Below, piece after piece: positions 1 to 7,377 of a stretch of 46,206 bases of DNA. The DNA lies in the NCBI GenBank assembly GCA_913051705.1, contig CAJXCW010000007.1, positions 1-46,206 on the forward strand. Reading direction: 5' to 3'. A program made the position numbers and the translations under genes. Source of the DNA: an uncultured bacterium (lineage in GTDB: Bacteria > JAAXHH01). A model generated the notes under the pieces. It was not told the DNA's origin and did no database searches. It saw only the letters and a list, made by a program, of their open reading frames with translations. How positions within the stretch are numbered: the stretch's first letter is position 1; the number at the start of each line of letters is the position of its first letter.

Positions 1-31
1 GTTGATTTGTTAATTGTCTGAATTATTTTCA

Positions 32-55
32 ATCACCAAATCACCAAATCACCAT
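32..55. repeat. 8-base tandem repeat next to SDR gene
   Basis: Three adjacent copies of ATCACCAA (the last ends in T) follow the sequence TTTTCAATC, immediately 3' of the SDR gene stop codon. A related word pattern (TTTTCAATCACTCAACCACCATTTT) lies just 3' of the decayed ATPase gene at about 3745-3769. The 59 bases at the window edge hold no other recognisable feature; GTTAATTGTCT at about 9-19 recurs in the terminator-like repeat at 17673. Confidence 0.7.
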
Positions 56-59
56 TTTT

Positions 60-830
60 TTACCTTCCCATCCATCCCCCATCGACGGTAAGAATCGCCC
101 CGTGGACATAATCCGAGGCCCGGGAACACAGGTAGACGGCTGCGCCTTTGAAATCATCCGGCATCCCCCATCGTCCTGCGGGGATACGATCTGCGATGGC
201 TTTCGATCTCACCGGATCATTTTTCAGGGCGGTGGTCAGGTCCGTGTCGATGTACCCGGGGGCGATCGCATTGACGTTGACCCCTTTTGACGCCCATTCG
301 TTGGCCAGAGCCATGGTTAGCTGGCCGATAGCGCCCTTGGAGGCGGCATAGCCGGGCACCGTAATTCCCCCCTGGAAGGTCAGCAGGGAAGCAGTAAATA
401 CAATTTTACCTCGCCCGCGAGCGATCATATCTTTACCGATCTCCCGGCTGAGAATAAACGGGGCATGCTGGTTGACATCGATGACCTTATCCCAGTATTC
501 GTCTGGATGCTCCGCAGCCGGTTTACGGAGCGTCAACCCGGCATTGTTAATAAGAATATCAATCACCGGGAAATCCAACTTAACCTGTTTTATAAAACCA
601 TATAATGACGCTCTATCACTGAAGTCTGCCTGATACCCTTTAAATCGACGACCATGAGACGTGACCGCCTGCTCGATCTCACTTCCTGAGGCCTCGAGAG
701 ACGTACTTACCCCGATTATATCGGCCCCGGCTTCCGCCAGCGCCTCCGCCATCCCCCGCCCGATGCCTCTTCGGCAGCCGGTCACAAGGGCCACTTTCCC
801 ATCCAACCTGAATGAATCCAATACCGACAT
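60..830 (-). CDS. KduD-like short-chain dehydrogenase/reductase
   Basis: Classical SDR oxidoreductase of 256 residues, probably cytosolic and NAD(H)-dependent. Visible are the Rossmann glycine motif TGCRRGIG (about residues 17-24), the NNAG motif, the catalytic YAASK (Tyr-x3-Lys) and the usual C-terminal DGGW. The opening (F-x-L-x-GKVALVTGC) resembles 2-deoxy-D-gluconate 3-dehydrogenase (KduD), which acts on keto-deoxy sugars from uronate breakdown; the exact substrate is inference. An ATG at 842 is in frame, but the one at 830 has GGAG seven bases upstream, so I use it. It is the last gene of a minus-strand group with a zinc alcohol dehydrogenase and a Gfo/Idh/MocA oxidoreductase, which supports a sugar or polyol pathway. 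A 224-base gap with a fold-back repeat separates it from the next gene upstream. Confidence 0.88.
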   Translation of the reverse strand: MSVLDSFRLDGKVALVTGCRRGIGRGMAEALAEAGADIIGVSTSLEASGSEIEQAVTSHGRRFKGYQADFSDRASLYGFIKQVKLDFPVIDILINNAGLTLRKPAAEHPDEYWDKVIDVNQHAPFILSREIGKDMIARGRGKIVFTASLLTFQGGITVPGYAASKGAIGQLTMALANEWASKGVNVNAIAPGYIDTDLTTALKNDPVRSKAIADRIPAGRWGMPDDFKGAAVYLCSRASDYVHGAILTVDGGWMGR

Positions 831-857
831 ATAATTCTCCATGGTAAATTGACTTAC

Positions 858-1046
858 TGATGTTACGCAGCAAGCAGCGCAACATCAGCGCAGGTGGCCT
901 GTGGCAGGTAGCAGATGGTCTGGCGGCATGGGTGAACAGTATAGGATATGCTATAGGCTCGATTTTTCGCATGTTGTAACCTGAGATGTAATATGGTATC
1001 TCTCTTAATTTATACTACCCGCCACATGCCCCGCTGCGTAACATCC
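858..1046. repeat. Fold-back intergenic element
   Basis: GATGTTACGCAGC at 859-871 is repeated in inverted orientation as GCTGCGTAACATC at 1033-1045, so the gap between the alcohol dehydrogenase and the SDR gene can fold back on itself. A smaller hairpin (TGATGTT at 858-864, AACATCA at 881-887) is nested at one end. The same CTGATGTTACG word opens the repeat at 3511. Between the arms lie loose GCAGGT/GGCAGGTAGC words like those near 25673 and 20820. No gene is visible in this gap. Confidence 0.6.
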
Positions 1047-1054
1047 GTTATGAA

Positions 1055-2074
1055 TTATTCAGGCCCAAAAGTAAACAGCACTTTACACACTTGATTCCCA
1101 TCAAATATGGTCTTGAACGCACCTGCCACCTCCGTTAGCGGCAGGCGATGTGATACGATCTGGTCCAACGGCATCGCCCCGGCGATGTCCAGAGCGATGC
1201 GATAATCATCCTGCGTGTAGACTCTGGTACCGATGAGGGTCAGTTCCTTGAAATTAACCGACCGCATATCAACGACCGGCTGCTTTTTAAATACACTGAC
1301 GTTGACGATCGTGCCCCGTGGTCGAACCAGCTCCGTCATTTGCGTCGCTGAAGCCTGGACACCGGCCACTTCGAACAACCGGTCCGCCATATCGCCGTTT
1401 GTCGCCGCTTTGATGTATTCGACGATATCTGTTTGACTGCTGTCCACCGCATCAAATTTTAAGGACCGGGCGATATCCAGGCGGAACGGATCGATGTCCG
1501 TGATATACAGTTTTTCAACCCCTATGGACCGCAACGTCATCGCCGTCAACAGGCCGATAGGCCCCGCTCCCAGGACGACTACTGCGTCTTCCTTACGAAC
1601 TGTTGTCCTGCCGACCGCGTGGATGCATACGGCCAGCGGTTCAATCAAAGCGCCGACATCGTAGGTCATATCATTGGGCAACCGGACCAGAAGATCTACC
1701 GGAACGGTCACATAATCCGCCATCCCCCCGTTACGATCAAAACCGATCAACCGCAAAGAGGCGCACACATGGCTGAAGCCATTGCGGCAGGCGTAACACG
1801 TGCCGCAGGTCAGCAAGGGAAACAACGTCACCCGGTCTCCGGTCTGAAATTCGCCTGTATCTCCCCCACCGAGCGATACCACCTCACCGGCAAACTCATG
1901 TCCGATCACCAGCGGCGGTTTCGCCCGTGGATGCTGCCCCGACACAATTGCCAGATCCGACCCGCAAATACCCGACGCATATACCTTCACCAGGCCTTCA
2001 CCATCGCCTGGCGATGGGATATCCGTCTCTAAGGCCTCAATTTTATATGGTCCTTGAAAAGTAGCGGATAGCAT
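1055..2074 (-). CDS. Zinc-dependent medium-chain alcohol dehydrogenase
   Basis: MDR-family zinc alcohol/polyol dehydrogenase of 339 residues, a normal length. The N-terminal half carries the catalytic zinc motifs (CGSD near residue 37, GHEFAGE near 59) and the four-cysteine structural zinc loop CGTCYACRNGFSHVC near 90-104. The central Rossmann fold shows GAGPIG followed by an acidic ITDID, favouring NAD over NADP. Family members include sorbitol, threonine 3- and butanediol dehydrogenases; I cannot choose among them. The ATG at 2074 has GGA six bases upstream. It lies between a KduD-like SDR and a Gfo/Idh/MocA protein on the same strand, so a sugar-alcohol or keto-sugar oxidation step is plausible. 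Confidence 0.88.
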   Translation of the reverse strand: MLSATFQGPYKIEALETDIPSPGDGEGLVKVYASGICGSDLAIVSGQHPRAKPPLVIGHEFAGEVVSLGGGDTGEFQTGDRVTLFPLLTCGTCYACRNGFSHVCASLRLIGFDRNGGMADYVTVPVDLLVRLPNDMTYDVGALIEPLAVCIHAVGRTTVRKEDAVVVLGAGPIGLLTAMTLRSIGVEKLYITDIDPFRLDIARSLKFDAVDSSQTDIVEYIKAATNGDMADRLFEVAGVQASATQMTELVRPRGTIVNVSVFKKQPVVDMRSVNFKELTLIGTRVYTQDDYRIALDIAGAMPLDQIVSHRLPLTEVAGAFKTIFDGNQVCKVLFTFGPE

Positions 2075-2208
2075 ATTGATCCAATTGTTGATTTATGAAC
2101 CGCGCAGCGCTCGCTGGATCCCGCAGGGATTCAGCAATTATAGGACACGGTAAAAGTTAAAAGGCGCTCATCCCCTCAGGCTTTGTTCGGCGCCGGCCAG
2201 GCCGCCCT
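2075..2208. other. Intergenic with small inverted repeat
   Basis: No gene is seen. AATTGTTGA at about 2083-2091 faces TCAGCAATT at 2131-2139, with GC-rich CAGCGCTCGCTG between them, another intergenic fold-back. Nearer the PAS fragment, GCCGCC and GGCGGC around 2201-2217 form a six-pair stem without a T run. Confidence 0.4.
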
Positions 2209-2361
2209 TTATGGCGGCTTACCAGAACCGGCCGGCGTGTTATAGAGGAACCGTCCTTCCAGATCGAGGACACCGAGTTCGGCAGGAATATAATCGAGCA
2301 GCCGACGGTATAGCTCTAATTCATACAGTTCGTCCTGGCGTTTTGGCCGTTCTTCGTTCAC
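2209..2361 (-). pseudogene. Truncated PAS-domain fragment
   Basis: A GTG-started frame of 50 codons that opens like a sensor PAS domain: an acidic helix, then LLDYIPAELGVLDLEGRFLY and NTPAG, matching the usual 'LL..IP.GI.VLD..GRI.Y.N.A' start. The frame stops about 20 residues into the fold, and no continuation was noticed in the DNA immediately downstream. It starts 46 bases after the Gfo/Idh/MocA stop codon, with GGTGGA upstream. The most likely reading is the remnant of a PAS sensor kinase or regulator; a genuine 50-residue protein is less likely. Confidence 0.45.
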
Positions 2362-2407
2362 CTGTCCACCGCCTTATCCTACACACAAAACCCTCACCAA
2401 GCGCCAA

Positions 2408-3502
2408 TTATCCACCCCACCCCTCAAAAGGATTCCCCGTCTCATCCATCGGCAACGAAACCCGGGTGCCTCTAATATGGGACAGACGAGCGGCCATGGC
2501 CATTTCCATGTGACGACGCGCAATCTGACCCAGGCACAACTCGTATTCCGGCGTTTTGCCGTCCAGCATATCCAGCATGGACCGGGCCATGCGGTGATGG
2601 GCGTTGATCCATTTCTGACCGCCTGACACCTCTTCATGGGCCAGAATCTCCCATCGGTCATCCCCCACAAGCTGCGGATTCGTGTGGGGATGATAATAGA
2701 TATCGGGGCCATCCTGAGTGGGGCCCGGCAGACAGAGCGTACCGGCTGTCCCGTGGATGTCGATCCGGTAGGGATTCTCCAGGCCGTCTCCTGCATAAGA
2801 CTCGAATTCAACATTGAAGCCGGCAAACTGATAGTGCACCCAGATCCCGTTACCGGCGGACAGGCCCATACCGAATACGCCCTCTTTTATATCCGCCGGC
2901 GTGGCCGGCTGTCCGTCCTGGGTGATCAGCGCCTGGCACCACAACGGCTCACCGAAGACCTGCCAGAGGAAATCGAAGAAATGCGGATATAGATCGATAA
3001 ACCACTGGTCCCCGCCAAGTTTGCCGCCGAAGCCGTACATACGGGCCCATCGTGGTTCGCCGATTTTCCCTTCCTTGATCATCGGAATCGCCTGTTTCTG
3101 GATTTCAGGTCGTCCGCGCCAGGGATGCGCCATCACCAGCATCACGCCCGCCCGGTCGCAGGCGTCCAGCATCTGATCCACTTCCGCTGGCGTTCGGGCG
3201 AGCGGTTTTTCAACATAGAGATGCGCCCCCTGTGCCGCTGATGCCAGCACCATTGCGAGATGATTGCTCATTTCGTGGGTGGCTACGACGACAATATCAG
3301 GTCGCTCGACTTTTAACATTTCGGTATAGTCGGTATAGCCCGTCCTGGTGCCCGTACGTTCCATAAAGTCGGCTCTTCCAGCTTTATCCGGATCAGCCAG
3401 GGCAACGATTTCCGCCCCCTCTACACCGACAAACGCCTGGTCAAGAGAATGACCATAACCGCCGTCGTTTGTGTCGCCTATAATGGCAATTTTTCTGGTC
3501 AT
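2408..3502 (-). CDS. Gfo/Idh/MocA family oxidoreductase
   Basis: Cytosolic NAD(P)-dependent oxidoreductase of 364 residues, normal for the family. The N-terminal Rossmann part opens IAIIGDTNDGGYGHS, which lacks the plain GxGxxG and has an unusual Asp-rich glycine loop. The EKPLART motif near residue 98 supplies the family's conserved EKP lysine, and the middle MAHPWR resembles the usual substrate-side segment. The C-terminal alpha/beta domain (about 125 onward) is present. AGGAGAG five bases before the ATG supports the start. Such proteins oxidise or epimerise sugars, inositols and related compounds; with the SDR and alcohol dehydrogenase downstream it probably forms a catabolic set. Substrate unknown. 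Confidence 0.88.
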   Translation of the reverse strand: MTRKIAIIGDTNDGGYGHSLDQAFVGVEGAEIVALADPDKAGRADFMERTGTRTGYTDYTEMLKVERPDIVVVATHEMSNHLAMVLASAAQGAHLYVEKPLARTPAEVDQMLDACDRAGVMLVMAHPWRGRPEIQKQAIPMIKEGKIGEPRWARMYGFGGKLGGDQWFIDLYPHFFDFLWQVFGEPLWCQALITQDGQPATPADIKEGVFGMGLSAGNGIWVHYQFAGFNVEFESYAGDGLENPYRIDIHGTAGTLCLPGPTQDGPDIYYHPHTNPQLVGDDRWEILAHEEVSGGQKWINAHHRMARSMLDMLDGKTPEYELCLGQIARRHMEMAMAARLSHIRGTRVSLPMDETGNPFEGWGG

Positions 3503-3518
3503 TTTCTCTCCTGATGTT

Positions 3519-3556
3519 ACGAAGCTACGAAGCTACGAAACGACGAAACTACGAAC
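3519..3556. repeat. 8-base tandem repeat ACGAARCY
   Basis: Five consecutive 8-base units: ACGAAGCT, ACGAAGCT, ACGAAACG, ACGAAACT and ACGAAC. They follow CTGATGTTACG just upstream of the Gfo/Idh/MocA start. The rest of the 3503-3769 gap holds a GGCGCCATTTTTGG / TTTTGGCGCCA inverted pair (about 3555-3568 and 3641-3651) and no recognisable gene. The unit is close to the GAAACGAC repeats at 31745. Confidence 0.75.
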
Positions 3557-3769
3557 GGCGCCATTTTTGGGCTACATAGTTATGAGACAGTATAGATCAA
3601 GTGCGATGATATTGGGTCTCAAATACAAATTGATCGCTATTTTGGCGCCATTCTTTGTTCATGGAGTCTGGGCCTCAGGCGGACGATATTGAAGTAGCGT
3701 TAATTACGGAGTTAACTGAAATGTAACTGATCGATTTTTTCTTTTCAATCACTCAACCACCATTTTCCA

Positions 3770-4670
3770 TCATCCCAACAGCATCTCCAGCGTACGGCGC
3801 AGATCCATCGAAAGGACCCCTTCATGTTCTACAGGCTCGTTGGTCCGGCTGACCAATATGGCATGATCAGCACCTACCAGTTCGGCAACGCAGGCGGACG
3901 AGCATGTCGTGTTCAGGGTGACTCGAAATAGTAATGTCTATTGCCCAGCGCTTCTCCCGATATTCCAGCAGAAGGTGGAGCGTAAACCGATCACTCGTGC
4001 CGAAATGGGTCGCCTGAAGAGGCTCCCCGGTCACCTCAAGGCGGCTGATCATCTGTTCGATGACCCAACCCTCCCAACTGGCGCCAACCCAGAGTTGACC
4101 ATGCACCGAAGCCAGCATTTTGAACAGCCTTTCCGTAACACGCGGCGATGCGGGGAACCCCCAATTGGGTAAGTCCCGTTGCACCATCTGATCCAGATAG
4201 TGTTGCTGCCAGGACGGAAACGGTTCCAAAGCCCCGATATTCTCAGGATACCCACCGGTCGCCCATAATGCATCCTGCTGCTCTTCGTCCACCTCATCAA
4301 TTAAAAGGGGGGATAATTCACAGACGATAACGCGGCCTTCAAGCGATTTAATCAACGGCGAGGCAAATGATTCGGTGAGGAGAAAACGGCCGTTCTGTCC
4401 GTATTGTTCGTCGATAATGGCGCGTAAACGTAACAAGACCTCCGAGGCATGCTGAATCTCATCCAGAATTACCAGTTCTTCCCCACGCATATGCCGGCCC
4501 CATTCAATATCAAGACGCGTCAGGTCTTCTTCCCGCTCGATATCGAAATAGATATCTGAAAACGTCCTGGCATTGGTGGCCTTCCCAGGATGCCGCGCCC
4601 CGGAAAGAACCACGGCCGGATACTGCGTCAACGAGTGTTCAATATGCGATTGTACAAAACGAGGGATCAT
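3770..4670 (-). pseudogene. Decayed AAA ATPase, DUF4143 family
   Basis: The start matches the AAA_14/DUF4143 ATPase family (MIPR...YPAVVLSGARHPGKAT; Walker A region normally GPRQVGKTT; Walker B LVILDEIQ near residue 70). Three signs of decay are visible. The P-loop is altered (HPGKA). About 100 residues of the C-terminal module are missing between LASVHGQLW and VGASWEGWVIEQ, pieces far apart in relatives (intact members are ~380-400 residues). Near 3890-3900 the frame breaks: the first frame stops at 3867, but in the next frame a convincing C-terminus (CVAELVGADHAILVSR then LRRTLEMLLG) runs to a stop at 3770. These proteins are common accessory ATPases of uncertain role. The AT-rich 4671-4749 upstream could hold its promoter. 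Confidence 0.75.
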
Positions 4671-4749
4671 ATTTTGAAATACAGATACGTTTTTCTAATA
4701 TACAAGATATATTTGATACTTGATATAAAACCGGCTTGTTCTCAGGCCA

Positions 4750-7104
4750 TCAGTTTTTCAAATTCCAAAACGCCTTCACCGCCTCTTCAATCTCTTCAGA
4801 CCGCCGCACTTGTTGTACCGGATGCCACCACGCAGGAAACAGGCGCCGGTATCGACGATGGCCGAATCGTTGATCGATCAGCAGGACCGCTCCCCTATCC
4901 TCCGGCGTGCGAATAACCCGGCCCGCAGCCTGTAAAACCCGGTTCATGCCGGGGAACATATAGGCATAGGCAAACCCGTCCGCCTCCCGGGCTGCAAAAT
5001 AATCCCGTATCAACTCCCGTTCAAGGCAGATCTGGGGCAGACCGACGCCTACCACAGCCGCCCCCACGAGGCGATCCCCAACCAGATCGATGCCCTCACC
5101 GAACAAGCCGCCCATGACGGCAAAACCGATCAATGTGCCCACGGTGTTGGTATCGAATAAGGCCAGATAATCCTCCCGCTCTGTTTCCGTCATACCGGAT
5201 GTTTGCAGGTGGACATTCAGGTCCGGATAAAGCGTGTTGATCTGCTCGTAGACCGATTGCATATATCGATAGGAGGGGAAGAAGACCAGATAATTGCCCT
5301 GCCTGCCCTGCACGAGAGAAGCGACAGCATAGGCCACGGTGTCGTAAGTCTGGTCACGTTGTTTGTAGGACGTCCCGATATGGTCGGCCACAAGAAGCCG
5401 GAAATTTTCAGATGGAAACGGAGAATCCAGATACATCATCGGATCCTCCTCTTCCCCGCCCAGAATCTCTCGGAAATAATCCAACGGCGTCAGCGTGGCG
5501 GAAAAAAATATGGATGCCGTACCGCGCTGTAAACCCTCCTGTAATAGGTAGGATGGATCCAGACAGAACAGACGCAAGGTCACATCCTTACGGAATTTCT
5601 CCGCATAGGTTATATATCTGCCATCGAATAATTCCGCAATACGCAGGAAGGCCAAGGCCTCGAAATAGCATTCAAGCAGTTCATCGCGGTGAGGCAGCGG
5701 TCGATTCTGGGCCAGGACCTCTTCGGCCGCGTCGACCAGCTTATGTAAAGGTTTAAGGACGTCCTCAGGTAGATCTGTACTTACCCAGGTATTGTTTTTT
5801 CCTTCTTCTTTGCAGCGTTTTTGGTAGGTCAGCAGGGCTGAATTGACGGCGCCTGATCGTTTGGCTATCACCGGAGCGTGTGGTTTAAGATGACGCCGCA
5901 GATCCAGAAACATACGTTTGGATAAGGAAGCGGAAAACATCTCTCGAGCTCGGTCAACCAGATTGTGCGCCTCATCGATAAGAAAAAGGTAACGGCCCGT
6001 CTGATCCAAAAAGAACCGGCGGAGATACGCCCGTGGATCGAAAACATAATTATAATCGCAGATGATGACATCCGCCCAGAGCGACAGATCGAGGGAGAAT
6101 TCGAAAGGACACACCTTATGTTTATTCGCCTGGTCTTCTATAAACGATCGAGTCATCGCATGATGATGGGCAAAGGTTTCTGTCACCGCATCGTTGATTC
6201 GGTCGAAATAACCGATGGCGTACTCGCATTGATCGGGATCACAGGTGGCCAGGCCGTGCGGGTTAAAACATATTTTATCACGCGCTGTCAGCGTCACACT
6301 CTTGATGGAAAGCCCTTTGCGACGCATATCGTCCAGCGCCTTTTCTACGACGGTACGACCGATGGTCTTGGCCGTCAAATAGAAAATCTTCTCGGCATGC
6401 CCTTCCTTAAGCGCTTTAATCGCCGGAAATAAGACGGAAATGGTTTTACCTATGCCGGTAGGCGCCTGGGCGAACAGGCGGCATTCCAACTCGATAGCCC
6501 GGTATGTGGCGACGGCCAAGCGGCGTTGCCCCTGACGATATTCAGCAAAAGGGAATTCAAGCGTGTCTATCGTTGTATTTCGCTGCGCGGCCCAATCAAA
6601 ATAAACACGACGCCATTTCAAAAACTGGACCAGCAAATCATCAAAAAACGCCGCCAGATCCTCATGAGAGAAGGTGCGGGTATCCTCATGCACCTCCCAG
6701 GGATCAAGGCGGACATAGGTCAACTTAATATCTGCTTGTGGAAATTCCTGCTGGTGGGTGACGATCGCGGCGTACACTTTGGCCTGAGCCCAATGCACTG
6801 GATTATCCGGCCGGGAGGAATCAAATTCGCCGGTGATTGTTTTAATTTCTTCGATCAGTGGTCTGTCATCAGAACGGGTTAAACCATCCATGCGACCTGT
6901 AATATCGATTTTCAACCCATCACGCTCGACCGAGAACGAGACCGGGACTTCTGCTTCATAATCATCCGGTCGGGACTTCTGAAGCCCCTTATGCCCTCTG
7001 GTTCCTTCCAGCGCCCGGCTTCGTCCGGCAAAACCACGCGTCAGATTTCCTGCGCGTAAAACAAATTCAACCAGAAACCGCACCGAGATAGAAATCTGAG
7101 ACAT
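4750..7104 (-). CDS. RecB-like nuclease fused to DinG/XPD-family helicase
   Basis: A 784-residue protein with two parts. Residues about 50-170 look like a PD-(D/E)XK nuclease of the RecB/Cas4 type: GRMDG (Asp73), IEEIKT (Glu86, Lys88) and a downstream Gln (WAQAKVY, Gln107). From about 190 it is a superfamily 2 iron-sulfur helicase: a Q-type motif GQRRLAV, Walker A APTGIGKT (214-221), four cysteines at about 279, 288, 293 and 332 placed as in the XPD/DinG Fe-S domain, DEAH at 377-380, and C-terminal motif VI around GRVIRTPEDRG. It should unwind DNA 5'-3' and possibly cut it, in repair or replication-fork rescue. It is transcribed divergently from xseA, another nuclease gene, across the fold-back region at 7122-7348. 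Start choice is uncertain; only a weak GTGAG precedes the ATG. Confidence 0.85.
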   Translation of the reverse strand: MSQISISVRFLVEFVLRAGNLTRGFAGRSRALEGTRGHKGLQKSRPDDYEAEVPVSFSVERDGLKIDITGRMDGLTRSDDRPLIEEIKTITGEFDSSRPDNPVHWAQAKVYAAIVTHQQEFPQADIKLTYVRLDPWEVHEDTRTFSHEDLAAFFDDLLVQFLKWRRVYFDWAAQRNTTIDTLEFPFAEYRQGQRRLAVATYRAIELECRLFAQAPTGIGKTISVLFPAIKALKEGHAEKIFYLTAKTIGRTVVEKALDDMRRKGLSIKSVTLTARDKICFNPHGLATCDPDQCEYAIGYFDRINDAVTETFAHHHAMTRSFIEDQANKHKVCPFEFSLDLSLWADVIICDYNYVFDPRAYLRRFFLDQTGRYLFLIDEAHNLVDRAREMFSASLSKRMFLDLRRHLKPHAPVIAKRSGAVNSALLTYQKRCKEEGKNNTWVSTDLPEDVLKPLHKLVDAAEEVLAQNRPLPHRDELLECYFEALAFLRIAELFDGRYITYAEKFRKDVTLRLFCLDPSYLLQEGLQRGTASIFFSATLTPLDYFREILGGEEEDPMMYLDSPFPSENFRLLVADHIGTSYKQRDQTYDTVAYAVASLVQGRQGNYLVFFPSYRYMQSVYEQINTLYPDLNVHLQTSGMTETEREDYLALFDTNTVGTLIGFAVMGGLFGEGIDLVGDRLVGAAVVGVGLPQICLERELIRDYFAAREADGFAYAYMFPGMNRVLQAAGRVIRTPEDRGAVLLIDQRFGHRRYRRLFPAWWHPVQQVRRSEEIEEAVKAFWNLKN

Positions 7105-7121
7105 AATAGCTCACTATAAAA

Positions 7122-7155
7122 ACCGTAGGGACGCCATCTATCGCATCCCTACGGT
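7122..7155. repeat. Perfect 10-bp hairpin
   Basis: ACCGTAGGGA (7122-7131) and TCCCTACGGT (7146-7155) form a perfect 10-pair stem with a 14-base loop, just upstream of the nuclease-helicase start. There is no T run on either side, so it is not a standard terminator; a regulatory stem or part of a mobile-repeat remnant is possible. Confidence 0.7.
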
Positions 7156-7186
7156 CATGTCATTGGGACACAGCTACCATGTCCTT

Positions 7187-7348
7187 AGAGGGTGTACGGG
7201 AAGTTGCTCCGTAGACCAAAGAACGAGCGAAAAAGGCGGTATCAAAGCGTGCGAAGCAGGCATTTCTATGAAATGGCGATGCAGCACAACGCAGAGAGCG
7301 CCTTTTGCAGCCGTTCGCCGTCAGGATGAACTTTCCGTACACCCTCTT
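7187..7348. repeat. ~160-base imperfect palindrome (MITE/ERIC-like)
   Basis: AGAGGGTGTACGGGAAGTT at 7187-7205 pairs with AACTTTCCGTACACCCTCT at 7329-7347 with one mismatch. The inside is also partly self-complementary: AAAGGCG (about 7230) faces CGCCTTT (about 7300), GCGTG faces CAACGC, and the centre is CATTTC-TAT-GAAATG. The whole unit could form one long hairpin in DNA or RNA. It sits between the divergent nuclease-helicase and xseA genes. Reading frames through it on both strands are what any palindrome gives and look non-coding. Confidence 0.75.
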
Positions 7349-7377
7349 AGAACCGTATATCATACAGGATAAATGGT

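Noticed and set aside
32-55. Tandem repeats considered as a CRISPR array
   Set aside because: Units of 8 bases with no spacers and no cas genes nearby; likewise for 3519-3556 and 35065-35104.
5965-6432. Plus-strand frame opposite the nuclease-helicase gene
   Set aside because: Shadow of a strongly supported helicase frame; no family features.
7157-7372. Overlapping short frames on both strands in the xseA upstream region
   Set aside because: They are produced by the palindrome at 7187-7348, so open frames on both strands are expected; no coding signal.
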